A stretch of 64,000 bases of DNA, taken from the NCBI RefSeq assembly GCF_947497915.1, contig NZ_CANMIJ010000001.1:1361611-1425610 (forward strand), written 5' to 3'. This document shows, piece after piece, positions 46,380 to 54,901 of the stretch. The notes below the pieces were generated by a model, which saw only the letters and a program-made list of their open reading frames with translations, made no database searches and was not told the DNA's origin. Position 1 is the stretch's first letter. Each line of letters begins with the position of its first letter. A program made the translations under genes and the position numbers. This DNA comes from an uncultured Erythrobacter sp. (GTDB taxonomy: Bacteria; Pseudomonadota; Alphaproteobacteria; Sphingomonadales; Sphingomonadaceae).

Positions 46380-48602
46380 TTATTCCGGCGGCGTGACGCC
46401 GTGGCTTTCCAGAAAACGGAAGATCGTGTTCCACAGATGCGGTGAGATATTTTCGCCTGCCACGCGGTGCGTGTATCCGGGATACAGCATCATCTCGAAC
46501 GGCACATTGCCTTCCTGAAGGACGCTTATCAGTTCTGACGAGTTTTCGAACACCACATTGTCATCCGCCATGCCGTGGATCAGCAGCATGGGATCGCTGA
46601 TCTTGGTCGCATCGGGAATGGCGCTTGCTGCCTCGTACGCTTCGGGCACGATACGCGGATCGCCCATAAAGCGCTCCGTATAATGCGTGTCGTAAAGCTC
46701 CCACTTGGTAACCGGCGCGCCGGAAATGCCCGCTGCATAGAGGCCGGGATCGGCCTGTAATTGTTTGAGCGTCATGTATCCGCCATACGACCAGCCATAG
46801 AGCGCGATCTTGTCCCCATCGACGAAATCAAGCGTCTTGAGGTGTTCCGCACCAACCTTCTGATCGCGCACTTCGACGCCTCCCATTGCGCGGTAAAGCG
46901 GCTGTTCGAAATCGACGCCGCGATTGGCCGTGCCGCGATTGTCGAGCGCGAAATAGATGTAACCCTTGTCGACCACAGCCTGGGCGAGAGCGCCGCCCCA
47001 TCCCTTGTCCACGATCTGCGGACCGGGACCGGAATAATGGTAGTAGAACACGGGGTATTTCTTGCCCGCCTCCATCTCCGGTTTCAGCATCATGTAATGC
47101 AGATCGGTGCCGTCCTCAGCCTTTACCGTGCCGTATTCCGGCGCGACGTGACTGGCGAGAAACGGAGTGTATGGATGGTCCGCATCCAGTGCGTTCTCCT
47201 CAACCCAAGTCAGGCGATCTCCGCTGGTATCGGCAAGATAACTCTGCGCAGGCTGATCAGTTTTTGAACGCGTCACATATAGCGAGCGCCCTTTTGCATC
47301 CATGCTGGCCGAATTCATGTAATCGGCATCGGTAATGCGCGTCGGGCGTGTCTCGCCGTCCAAGAATGTGCGATAAATCTGCTGCGTCAGCACATCATCG
47401 GTGCGCTGGTAAAACAGTTCGCGCGTTTCCTGATTGATACCGACCAAGGACGTTGCGGGCGAAGTGCCGCTCGTCAGCTGCGTCCACTCGCTGCCGTCGA
47501 AGCGGTAAAACTGCCCGTACCCGCTGCGCTCTGACCACCAAAGCAGGGTGCCGTCGGCCAGAAAGCGGTAATTGTTGCTGAGGTTGATCCAGTAATCATC
47601 ACGCGCGGCTTTTTCAGTGAACCAGATCTCACTCTCGCCTGTGGCAGGATCGACCTTCAACATATCGAGCACGGTCTGTTCGCGGTTCTGCCGTTGGACA
47701 TATAGTGACCCATCCGCCGCCCAATTGACGCGGGCGATATAGATATCGGTTTCCTCGCCAATATCGACCTTAACCCGGTTCCCGCCGTCAGGGTCCATCA
47801 CGTAAAGCTCCACAATCGCATTGTCGGAGCCTGCGACTGGATAACGCTGGTCAAACACCTTGGTGCCCGTCGCACCGATTGCTGCACGGGTGACGATACC
47901 AACGGGACTTTCATCAGTGCGTTGCACGGCGATGCGCGTATCAGCGGAATTCCACCAATATCCGGTTAGGCGCCCCATCTCCTCCTGCGCCACGAACTCC
48001 GCTTCGCCCCAGCGAATTGTATCGGCTTCTTTTGGAGTGATCGGAGCGGCATCTGCACCGATTTCACCAACCCATAGCTGACGATCACGCACAAACGACA
48101 CGAAGCCGCCCTTGCCTGATAGTTTCGGATTGAGCTCGCTTTCCTCGGTATCGGTGAGGCGTTGGACGCTTCCATCCAGTTTCGCGAAATACAGATCGCC
48201 GTCCAGCGGCACGAGCACGCCCGAGCCATTGCCTGCCCATTGATAGGAGATAATCCCTTTGAGATTGCCGACGCGCGCGCGTTCACGCTGCATCTTCTCA
48301 TCTTCGGAAAGCTCGCGGCCTGTGCCCAGAGCCTCGCTATCGACCAGCATCGTCCATTCGCCGGTTGAGACATCAAAACCCCACAGATCATACCGATCGC
48401 GGTCATCATCGCGGTTACGCAGCAGGGTCAGGTACCGGCCATCGGGCGAAAGCTTCGCTGCGCGCGGGCTCGAACCGTTAAGAGACGGAGAGGCAAATAC
48501 ACGCTCGAATGACAGCTCTGGTGCATCGTTCATTGTGTGATCATCCGCGATCGCAGGTGCGGATAGGAGAACGGCAGCAGCGGCGAGAAGCGATAAGCGC
48601 AT
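46380..48602 (-). CDS. S9 family peptidase, dipeptidyl-peptidase IV-like
   Basis: 740 aa from ATG 48602, giving a signal peptide (MRLSLLAAAAVLLSAPAIA); the frame is open to 48650. The N-terminal half is a beta-propeller (PDGRYLTLLRNRDDDRDR and later blades, with EEMGRLTGYWWNSAD near 200, matching the DPP-IV Glu region). The C-terminal hydrolase has GWSYGGYMTLKQL (Ser), GMADDNVVFENS (Asp) and YPGYTHRVAGEN (His). Predicted to remove X-Pro dipeptides in the periplasm. Confidence 0.94.
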   Translation of the reverse strand: MRLSLLAAAAVLLSAPAIADDHTMNDAPELSFERVFASPSLNGSSPRAAKLSPDGRYLTLLRNRDDDRDRYDLWGFDVSTGEWTMLVDSEALGTGRELSEDEKMQRERARVGNLKGIISYQWAGNGSGVLVPLDGDLYFAKLDGSVQRLTDTEESELNPKLSGKGGFVSFVRDRQLWVGEIGADAAPITPKEADTIRWGEAEFVAQEEMGRLTGYWWNSADTRIAVQRTDESPVGIVTRAAIGATGTKVFDQRYPVAGSDNAIVELYVMDPDGGNRVKVDIGEETDIYIARVNWAADGSLYVQRQNREQTVLDMLKVDPATGESEIWFTEKAARDDYWINLSNNYRFLADGTLLWWSERSGYGQFYRFDGSEWTQLTSGTSPATSLVGINQETRELFYQRTDDVLTQQIYRTFLDGETRPTRITDADYMNSASMDAKGRSLYVTRSKTDQPAQSYLADTSGDRLTWVEENALDADHPYTPFLASHVAPEYGTVKAEDGTDLHYMMLKPEMEAGKKYPVFYYHYSGPGPQIVDKGWGGALAQAVVDKGYIYFALDNRGTANRGVDFEQPLYRAMGGVEVRDQKVGAEHLKTLDFVDGDKIALYGWSYGGYMTLKQLQADPGLYAAGISGAPVTKWELYDTHYTERFMGDPRIVPEAYEAASAIPDATKISDPMLLIHGMADDNVVFENSSELISVLQEGNVPFEMMLYPGYTHRVAGENISPHLWNTIFRFLESHGVTPPE

Positions 48603-48689
48603 TTCAAGGATAGCCCCTTTGAATTCAAAATCTGCGCGCACTCCTCGCAATCACTCCGCCGCAATGCAAGCCCGCGCGCCCTGCCACAC

Positions 48690-48724
48690 ACGAAAAAGGG
48701 CGGCTCCCGCAGGAACCGCCCTTT
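48690..48724 (-). terminator. Intrinsic terminator after rplS
   Basis: On the minus strand AAAGGGCGG (48724-48716) pairs with CCGCCCTTT (48703-48695) and is followed by TT. It ends the ffh-rplS transcript. Confidence 0.85.
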
Positions 48725-48744
48725 CAAATTCGCTAGTGCGAGAT

Positions 48745-49113
48745 TTAGCTCTTAGGAGCGTTTTCCCGGCGTTCAGCGATACGCGCACGCTTACCGGTGC
48801 GGCCACGCAGATAGTAAAGCTTCGCACGACGCACGACACCGCGGCGAACCACGGTGATGCTGTCGACGATTGGCGCGTACAGTGGGAACACACGTTCAAC
48901 ACCTTCGCCAAAGCTCATTTTGCGGACGGTGAAGTTGCTGTTGATGCTACGGTTCGAGCGGGCGATGCATACGCCTTCGAACATCTGAACACGCTCACGG
49001 CTGCCTTCGATGACTTTCACGCCAACACGAACTGTGTCGCCAGCCTGAAACTCAGGAATATCTTTGTTCGCTTTGCCGATTTCTTCGGCTTCGATTTGCT
49101 GGATCAGGTTCAC
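48745..49113 (-). CDS. rplS: 50S ribosomal protein L19
   Basis: 122 aa from GTG 49113, which overlaps the trmD stop as GTGA; longer in-frame starts would lie in trm[32 protein letters not shown] and [20 protein letters not shown] are classic L19. Sits at the 30S/50S interface. Last gene of the ffh run. Confidence 0.96.
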   Translation of the reverse strand: MNLIQQIEAEEIGKANKDIPEFQAGDTVRVGVKVIEGSRERVQMFEGVCIARSNRSINSNFTVRKMSFGEGVERVFPLYAPIVDSITVVRRGVVRRAKLYYLRGRTGKRARIAERRENAPKS

Positions 49114-49859
49114 TGGTCCGGTCCTTTTTCTTTTCGCCGCGCGCCAGAGGCAGACTGGTCCCGAACGCCATCGTAGCGTTCCCAAAGGTCCGGCCTGCGT
49201 AACCTAGTGTCGGTTTCAGACTGTAGCTTTCGCCAAGCATCAACCTTCGCATGATCCCCAGATCGCAGCACTTCGGGGATCGTGCGCCCTTCCCATTCTT
49301 GAGGTCGGGTATATTGCGGATATTCAAGGAGCCCGTCTTCAAACGATTCCTCGGTTCCACTAGAAGCCGCGCCCATTACGCCGGGAAGCAGCCGAATGCA
49401 AGCATCAAGTATGGCAATCGCCGCCGTTTCACCGCCCGAAAGGACGATGTCGGCAAGGCTGACCTGCTCGATCTGAGGGCGCGCTTCGAACAGGCGCTCA
49501 TCAAACCCTTCAAACCGTCCGCACAGCAGTGTCACACCCGGCCCCGATGCGATCTCGCGAATACGCTCCTGAGTGATGGGTTTCCCGCGCGGTGTCATCG
49601 CAAGGATCGGAGCGTCCGGTTGCTGCGCAATAGCATGATCGACCGCGCGCGCCAGAACATCACACTTAAGCACCATCCCCGCTCCTCCTCCCGACGGAGG
49701 AGAATCGACGTTCTTATGCTTGTCCAAAGCAAAATCGCGCATCTGGACCGTGTCACAAGACCAATCCCCGCGCGCGAGCGCCTTACCCGCAAGCGACTGG
49801 CCAAGCTGGCCGGGGAACATCTCTGGGTAGAGGGTAAGGATTTGAGCAGCGAAGGTCAC
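49110..49859 (-). CDS. trmD: tRNA (guanine-N1-)-methyltransferase TrmD
   Basis: Methylates G37 of tRNAs to prevent frameshifting. 249 aa from GTG 49859 (GTGA overlap with the upstream gene). [16 protein letters not shown] opens it; [45 protein letters not shown] and [19 protein letters not shown] form the SPOUT knot. The open frame upstream to 49964 is the neighbouring gene's region. Confidence 0.95.
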   Translation of the reverse strand: MTFAAQILTLYPEMFPGQLGQSLAGKALARGDWSCDTVQMRDFALDKHKNVDSPPSGGGAGMVLKCDVLARAVDHAIAQQPDAPILAMTPRGKPITQERIREIASGPGVTLLCGRFEGFDERLFEARPQIEQVSLADIVLSGGETAAIAILDACIRLLPGVMGAASSGTEESFEDGLLEYPQYTRPQEWEGRTIPEVLRSGDHAKVDAWRKLQSETDTRLRRPDLWERYDGVRDQSASGARRKEKGPDQ

Positions 49860-50197
49860 GCAGACTGCCCATTCTTCGATAGCAATCGAGATCGGTTCCA
49901 ACGCGCGAACCAGAAACCACTGATAAAGGTAATCAGCGCAGCAACAAGCATCCACCACACCCAATAGTGCGCCGGATCTGAAAAGACGCCCAATCCATTC
50001 TCATACAGACCAAACAACCACCAACACATAATGAGAGCCGGCCAGCAGGCTGGCAACATCCAGATCATCTCTCGTGTTGCGGCAGACTGCATGCTTTTCC
50101 GAAAGACAAAATGATAGCCCCAGACAGTGATGAAGTTGACGATCACAAGCCCTACGATCAGTTGGAAAACGTAAAAAAGGATGGCGGCGAAGGTCAC
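49856..50197 (-). CDS. Small polytopic membrane protein
   Basis: 113 aa from GTG 50197 (GTGA overlap). Three hydrophobic segments (about 3-28, 44-66, 76-98) and a basic end ([14 protein letters not shown]). No family recognised. The first codons (GTGACCTTCGC) are identical to those of trmD downstream. Inserted between rimM and trmD. Confidence 0.7.
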   Translation of the reverse strand: MTFAAILFYVFQLIVGLVIVNFITVWGYHFVFRKSMQSAATREMIWMLPACWPALIMCWWLFGLYENGLGVFSDPAHYWVWWMLVAALITFISGFWFARWNRSRLLSKNGQSA

Positions 50198-50514
50198 TCC
50201 CAATCTTCGTAAATATCTGGCCTAGCCGCTCTTCGCACGTGCTTATATCCGAAAAACGTTGTGCTGGCCGATAGGAGCAGAATTATGCTCCCAGCAGACA
50301 CTAAGAAACCTAAGAATGGCGTAGATCGCGCTAAACCATCCGTCATCCAATAATAGCCAATGCAGGTGGTCACAAATGGAGCAACCAATCCTGCAAGTAG
50401 CCATCCATGCAATCGGTGCTGTTTGGGGTCATCGGTGCTTTTAAAGACAGCGTAGAGCATGCCCAGCGGGAACACCGTTGTAAGGAATATGCCCACTACA
50501 AAAAACTGAATCAT
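50194..50514 (-). CDS. Small polytopic membrane protein
   Basis: 106 aa from ATG 50514, which overlaps the nitrilase stop (ATGA). Three hydrophobic segments (about 3-22, 38-55, 64-85), then a charged end ([16 protein letters not shown]). No family recognised. Coupled to the next membrane gene by GTGA. Confidence 0.7.
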   Translation of the reverse strand: MIQFFVVGIFLTTVFPLGMLYAVFKSTDDPKQHRLHGWLLAGLVAPFVTTCIGYYWMTDGLARSTPFLGFLVSAGSIILLLSASTTFFGYKHVRRAARPDIYEDWE

Positions 50515-51461
50515 CGCCAATTCACCCCATCCTTCGCCTGCGTATCGACATTGAGCTCAAACACATCTGGCCGTGAATAATGCCCGTCGGTGTCGAGGCT
50601 CGCCAGCCCCTGACCGATCTCGCTCAAATCCAAATTAACATAGAGAATTTCCTCCCCCTCACCCGCCTGCGCGATCACCCGCGCATCGGGGGCTATAATC
50701 ATCGATCCGCCGCAGTTTAGCTGCTCGCCCTCGATCGCGTTGAACAGTGCAAGCGCATCCGCATTACCGCCAACACGCTCCAAACCGTCAAACAGATCAT
50801 CGCGGTACTGAACTAACCCTGCGGCGAGCACGAAACAGCGCCCTTCCATCGCGTAATGTCGAGAGGCGATGGCGTATTCTTCGCGCACGGTTGGCCATGC
50901 GGCCACGTGCAGCGTCTCGCCCAGATTGTGCATCGCGGCGCGGGCAAGCGGCATCCAGTGCTCCCAGCAGATCAGATTGCCCGCATTGCCCCACTCGGCC
51001 TGATGCACGCCCAGCGTCGAACCATCGCCGCGCATCCAGATCAACCGCTCGCCATGCGTTGGCACTAGCTTGCGGTGGTCCAAGGGCGCTTCGCCCGGTC
51101 GGAACATCAGTTGATTGTTATAAAGGCTCTGCCGCACCCGCTCATGCGCGCCAAGCGAGATGCACGCACCGGTTTCATCGCACAGCTCCTGCAAAGGCAG
51201 CAATCGCTCGTCATTTGGTACAATCGCCTGCTCCAGCATGATCGCATGGAGCGCTTTGGTGCCGGGATGATCCCACAATGCCGCGCCGGGCGCCTCGTCC
51301 AACCATAGCGGATATCCGCCCAGAAACGTCTCGCCAAACGCCACAAACTGCGCGCCGCCATCAATGGCTTCGCGGGCGAGGCGCGCGGCCTTTTCGATGC
51401 CGCCCGCATAATCGAGCGGGATCGGAGCGGCTTGGCAAATGGCGACGGGGAGCTGGGTCAT
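50511..51461 (-). CDS. Nitrilase/carbon-nitrogen hydrolase
   Basis: 316 aa. The Glu-Lys-Cys triad is visible: VAFGETFLGGYPLWLD (Glu), DHRKLVPTHGERLIW (Lys) and GNAGNLICWEHWMPLARAA (Cys). These words belong to the true nitrilase branch, which turns nitriles into acids. Cytoplasmic. It starts four bases after rimM, so it is part of the ffh transcript, with two small membrane genes following by overlap. Substrate unknown. Confidence 0.92.
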   Translation of the reverse strand: MTQLPVAICQAAPIPLDYAGGIEKAARLAREAIDGGAQFVAFGETFLGGYPLWLDEAPGAALWDHPGTKALHAIMLEQAIVPNDERLLPLQELCDETGACISLGAHERVRQSLYNNQLMFRPGEAPLDHRKLVPTHGERLIWMRGDGSTLGVHQAEWGNAGNLICWEHWMPLARAAMHNLGETLHVAAWPTVREEYAIASRHYAMEGRCFVLAAGLVQYRDDLFDGLERVGGNADALALFNAIEGEQLNCGGSMIIAPDARVIAQAGEGEEILYVNLDLSEIGQGLASLDTDGHYSRPDVFELNVDTQAKDGVNWR

Positions 51462-51465
51462 AAGG

Positions 51466-51996
51466 TCAATCGTCGGCGAAATCGGCTGCGATCACAAGCT
51501 TCGTCTCATCCCATTCAATCACGGCCTGTTTGGTCATCGGCACCATAAAGGTTTTGGTGCCTTTGGCAGGCGGCGGTTCTTTGCGGATTTCGACGATGTC
51601 CGTCGCGCCGTAATTCTCGACAGCGATAACTTGGCCAAGCTCTTCGCCTGCGTCAGTGACTGCGGCCAAACCGATCAAGTCGGCGTGGTAATATTCGCCC
51701 TCTTCCAGCGCAGGTAGAGCGTCCTGCGTCACAGTGATCACTGTTCCGCGCATTTTCTCTGCATCGTTGCGGGTCGAGCATTCGGCAAAGCGCGCGACCG
51801 CGCCGCCTTTGTTATCTGAGCGCACTTTTTTGAGCGTCAGAAGCGCGCCGCTATCGCGTGCGATGAAGCTTTTGTGCGCGGAGAGCGCGTCGACGCCCTC
51901 CCCGAACAGTTTCAGGCGAACCTCGCCCGAAATACCATGCGCGCCGGTAATCGCGGCAAGTTCCACGGTCCGGCGCGCATCGTTATTTTCAGCCAT
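51466..51996 (-). CDS. rimM: Ribosome maturation factor RimM
   Basis: 176 aa. VELAAITGAHGISGEVRLKLF is the RimM N-domain; the PRC-barrel C-domain has EEGEYYHADLIGLAAVTDAG and ends with TKQAVIEWDETKLVIA. Helps mature the 30S head near S19. Follows rpsP by nine bases. Confidence 0.95.
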   Translation of the reverse strand: MAENNDARRTVELAAITGAHGISGEVRLKLFGEGVDALSAHKSFIARDSGALLTLKKVRSDNKGGAVARFAECSTRNDAEKMRGTVITVTQDALPALEEGEYYHADLIGLAAVTDAGEELGQVIAVENYGATDIVEIRKEPPPAKGTKTFMVPMTKQAVIEWDETKLVIAADFADD

Positions 51997-52005
51997 GATA
52001 AAGGC

Positions 52006-52527
52006 TTACTCAGCCTTATCTTCAGCGTCGTCAGCTTTAGCTTCTTCGGCTGGAGCTTCCTCAGCAGCAGGCGCTTCTTCAGCAGCAGGAGCTTCTTCTG
52101 CTGGCGCTTCTTCAGCGGCGGGCTCTTCTGCTGGTGCTTCGGCTGCGGCCTTGGCTTCTTCTTCAGCTGCCTTTTTGGCTTCTTCCGCTTCTTTCAGCTT
52201 CTCAGCTTTTTCTTCAGCGCGTTCCTTGGCTTTTTCGCCAGGCTCGGCCTTGTTTGGGTTGTTGCGCGCTTCACGCTCCATGATGCCAGCAGCATCGAGG
52301 AAACGCAGAACACGGTCAGAAGGAGCCGCGCCAACGCCGAGCCAGTATTTGGCACGGTCTTCGTCGAGCTTCACGCGGTTCTCGTCATCTTTGGCGAGCA
52401 GCGGGTTATAGGTGCCGATCTGCTCAAGATATTTGCCATCACGCGGGCTACGCGAGTCCGAGACAACGATGCGATAGTAAGGACGCTTTTTTGCGCCACC
52501 GCGCGAAAGCCGGATTGCTACTGCCAT
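52006..52527 (-). CDS. rpsP: 30S ribosomal protein S16 with long Ala/Glu tail
   Basis: 173 aa, about twice the usual length. Residues 1-80 are normal S16 ([20 protein letters not shown], then [13 protein letters not shown] and [14 protein letters not shown]). From about residue 90 a charged helix ([20 protein letters not shown]) leads into Glu-Ala-Pro repeats of the type [11 protein letters not shown], ending in acidic residues. Such tails occur in several Alphaproteobacteria but this one is long. Lies between ffh and rimM. Confidence 0.95.
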   Translation of the reverse strand: MAVAIRLSRGGAKKRPYYRIVVSDSRSPRDGKYLEQIGTYNPLLAKDDENRVKLDEDRAKYWLGVGAAPSDRVLRFLDAAGIMEREARNNPNKAEPGEKAKERAEEKAEKLKEAEEAKKAAEEEAKAAAEAPAEEPAAEEAPAEEAPAAEEAPAAEEAPAEEAKADDAEDKAE

Positions 52528-52579
52528 TTGAAATTACCTTTCGAGTTTAAATACTTGTAATTGCGTAAATTTGTGAATT

Positions 52580-54037
52580 CTATTTCTTCGGACCGCCGAG
52601 GCCGGGAAGCCCGCCGGGCATGCCGCCGCCCGGACCGCCAAGGCCGCCCATTCCGCCGCCACCGGGGCCGCCCATGCCGGGCAATCCGCCTTGGCCACCG
52701 CCGCCAAACATCGCTGCGAGACCTTTGAGGCCGCCCATCTTCTTGATCTGCTTCATCGCGCGGCCCATTTCCTGATGCATCTTCAGCACCTTGTTGACCG
52801 TTTGAACATCGGTGCCGCTGCCTGCTGCGACGCGTTTCTTGCGTTTGGCATTCATGACACCGGGATGCGCGCGTTCTTTGGATGTCATTGACCCGATAAT
52901 CGCATCCATATGGACAAGCACTTTGTCATCCATGTTGGAGGCTTCCATCGCGGCCTTGGCTTTCTTCATGCCGGGCATCATCCCTGCCAGCATGCCGAGG
53001 CCGCCCATATTCTGCATCTGCTTAAGCTGCATGCGCAGGTCGTTGAGGTCGAACTTGCCCTTCTCGAAATTCTTCGCGAGCTGTTCGGCGTCTTCTTCCT
53101 TGATCGTCGCAGCTGCTTTTTCGACCAAGCTGACAACGTCGCCCATGCCGAGAATGCGGTCTGCAACCGAGCCAGGGCGAAATGCCTCGATCGCGTCGAG
53201 TTTTTCACCAGTACCGGCAAATTTGATCGGTTTGCCCGTGACAGCGCGCATCGAAAGCGCTGCGCCGCCGCGCGCATCGCCATCCATACGGGTGAGGACA
53301 ACACCCGTCAGCGGAACTTCATCGGTGAAGCTCTGCGCGACGTTGACGGCGTCCTGACCGGTCAGACTGTCGACGACGAGAAGGACTTCTGTCGGTGTCG
53401 AAACTTGGCTGACGGCCTTCATTTCGGCCATCAAAGCTTCGTCTACGTGCAGCCGGCCTGCCGTATCGAGCAGGAGAACGTCGAAGTTTTGAAGCTTAGC
53501 CGATTCCATCGCGCGCCGCGCAATATCGACTGGCTGTTGGCCATCGACGATTGGCAGGGTGGCAACATCAACTTGCTCGCCCAGCACCGCAAGCTGCTCT
53601 TGCGCAGCAGGACGGTTCACGTCGAGCGATGCCATCATGGATTTCTTGCCGTGCTTTTCGCGCAGCATTTTGCCGAGTTTGGCCGTTGTGGTCGTTTTAC
53701 CCGAGCCTTGCAGACCCACCATCATAATGACGACGGGCGGTTTTGCTTCGAGGGTTAGGCCTTCGACGTCCGTCCCGCCGAGCATTTCGACAAGTTCGTC
53801 ATGGACGATTTTGACAACTTGCTGGCCCGGCTTGATCGAACGGAGAACTTCTTGGCCAACGGCCTTTTCAGTCACCGCGTCGATGAAACGCCGCGCGACA
53901 GGCAATGCGACGTCCGCTTCGAGCAAGGCGATGCGCACTTCGCGCATGGCGTCGCGAACATCCTGCTCTTTAAGCGAGCCACGACCTTTGAGCTTGTCAA
54001 AGACGCCGCCTAAGCGATCGGACAAATTGTCAAACAT
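52580..54037 (-). CDS. ffh: Signal recognition particle protein Ffh
   Basis: SRP54 GTPase that targets nascent membrane proteins. 485 aa from ATG 54037; the frame is open to 54208 through an untranslated palindrome. MFDNLSDRLGGVFDKLKG opens the N-domain; GLQGSGKTTTTAKLG, DTAGRLHVDEALM and TRMDGDARGG are the G motifs. The Met-rich M domain binds 4.5S RNA and signal peptides. The last ~40 residues are an unusual Gly/Pro/Met-rich tail (GGLPGMGGPGGGGMGG type). Confidence 0.96.
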   Translation of the reverse strand: MFDNLSDRLGGVFDKLKGRGSLKEQDVRDAMREVRIALLEADVALPVARRFIDAVTEKAVGQEVLRSIKPGQQVVKIVHDELVEMLGGTDVEGLTLEAKPPVVIMMVGLQGSGKTTTTAKLGKMLREKHGKKSMMASLDVNRPAAQEQLAVLGEQVDVATLPIVDGQQPVDIARRAMESAKLQNFDVLLLDTAGRLHVDEALMAEMKAVSQVSTPTEVLLVVDSLTGQDAVNVAQSFTDEVPLTGVVLTRMDGDARGGAALSMRAVTGKPIKFAGTGEKLDAIEAFRPGSVADRILGMGDVVSLVEKAAATIKEEDAEQLAKNFEKGKFDLNDLRMQLKQMQNMGGLGMLAGMMPGMKKAKAAMEASNMDDKVLVHMDAIIGSMTSKERAHPGVMNAKRKKRVAAGSGTDVQTVNKVLKMHQEMGRAMKQIKKMGGLKGLAAMFGGGGQGGLPGMGGPGGGGMGGLGGPGGGMPGGLPGLGGPKK

Positions 54038-54086
54038 CGTCTTCAACTCCCTCGTGCCAACGGCGACACAGCTTTTGTTTGGCCGC

Positions 54087-54125
54087 TTCCCGAACCGAAA
54101 AAGTGGTGCCCACTTTTTCTGGGAA
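54087..54125. repeat. Nested palindrome between ffh and tRNA-Ala
   Basis: GAAAAAGTG (54097-54105), loop GTGCC, CACTTTTTC (54111-54119), nested within TTCCC (54087-54091) and GGGAA (54121-54125). It lies downstream of the tRNA gene on its strand and may end that transcript; the layout also resembles dispersed palindromic repeats. No second copy was noticed in this window. Confidence 0.55.
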
Positions 54126-54218
54126 ACTTCCGTAAACGCGAAAAACGCCGGCGAACGAAACCTCGTTGGCCAGCGTGCGGATTTCCAATGAAAGAATTCC
54201 GTCTTCAAAATGTTTCGA

Positions 54219-54294
54219 TGGTGGAGCCTAGCGGGATCGAACCGCTGACCTCAACACTGCCAGTGTTGCGCTCTCCCAGCTGAGCTAAGGCCCC
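54219..54294 (-). tRNA. tRNA-Ala (anticodon GGC)
   Basis: 76 bases on the minus strand. Acceptor GGGGCCT pairs with AGGCTCC (one G-T pair), the D arm is AGCTCAGCTGGGAGAGC, the anticodon stem CAACA/TGTTG encloses the loop CTGGCAG with anticodon GGC, and the T arm contains GGTTCGATCCC. The 3' CCA is encoded. Confidence 0.96.
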
Positions 54295-54388
54295 ATCTCA
54301 TCGAATTTGGCCATACAAAAAGTATGACCTGCACCCTGCTATCGCAAGGAGGGGGCCGTTTATGGCCGCCCCCCGCGAAAGGCAAGAA

Positions 54389-54733
54389 TTAATTCTCGTG
54401 ATCGTCGTCGTCGCCTTTGCCCTTGGACACTCCAAGGTCATCATCGCCGCCCAGATCAATATCGTTGTCTGGCGAGTCTTCTTCGTCGTCGATATTCTCG
54501 ACGTCTTTCAGCTCATCATCCTCGTCGTCGCCCGACAGGTCTGTATCAGCCTCGCCATCTTTCTTTTTCTTGTCGTCGTTGAACGGGATCGGCTGCTTCG
54601 ATTTGAGCACCGGCTCTGGATCCCATTCTTCGCCGCACTCAATGCAGGTTACCGGATCATCTTTGCCGAGATCGTAAAAACGCTCTCCGCATTTTGGGCA
54701 GGTACGTTTGGTACCCCATTCTGGCTTAGCCAT
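54389..54733 (-). CDS. TIGR02300 family (FYDLN acid) zinc-ribbon protein
   Basis: 114 aa. The N-terminus MAKPEWGTKRTCPKCGERFY then DLGKDDPVTCIECGEEWDP holds the FYDL motif and two CxxC pairs, probably binding zinc. From about 50 on it is almost entirely Asp/Glu/Lys (GDDEDDELKDVENIDDEEDS). The family is common in Alphaproteobacteria and its function is unknown; the acidic tail suggests a protein- or metal-interaction role. Confidence 0.92.
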   Translation of the reverse strand: MAKPEWGTKRTCPKCGERFYDLGKDDPVTCIECGEEWDPEPVLKSKQPIPFNDDKKKKDGEADTDLSGDDEDDELKDVENIDDEEDSPDNDIDLGGDDDLGVSKGKGDDDDHEN

Positions 54734-54901
54734 TCTTACACAATCCTTAGTCTTGCCCGCTCAACGCGGCGGGCGCATGAATCTGTTCTGTATTGGGACC
54801 GGAGCATTCCGGAATCAAGATCGCGGCGCGCCTTGCCAGATGCATGGGGCACTGTCAAAGCAGCGCGTCTTGAAATCGCACGTAATCACGGACGAAACGA
54901 A

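Noticed and set aside
52030..52190. Tandem repeat or CRISPR-like array
   Set aside because: The repeated bases are codons of the Glu-Ala-Pro tail of S16, in frame.
54219..54294. tRNA-Ala as an integration site
   Set aside because: No integrase and no duplicated tRNA end was seen; neighbours are core genes.
54362..54901. N-terminal extension of the aroA frame to 623 aa
   Set aside because: It runs across the zinc-ribbon gene on the other strand and reads as hydrophobic nonsense; AroA homology begins just after 54902.
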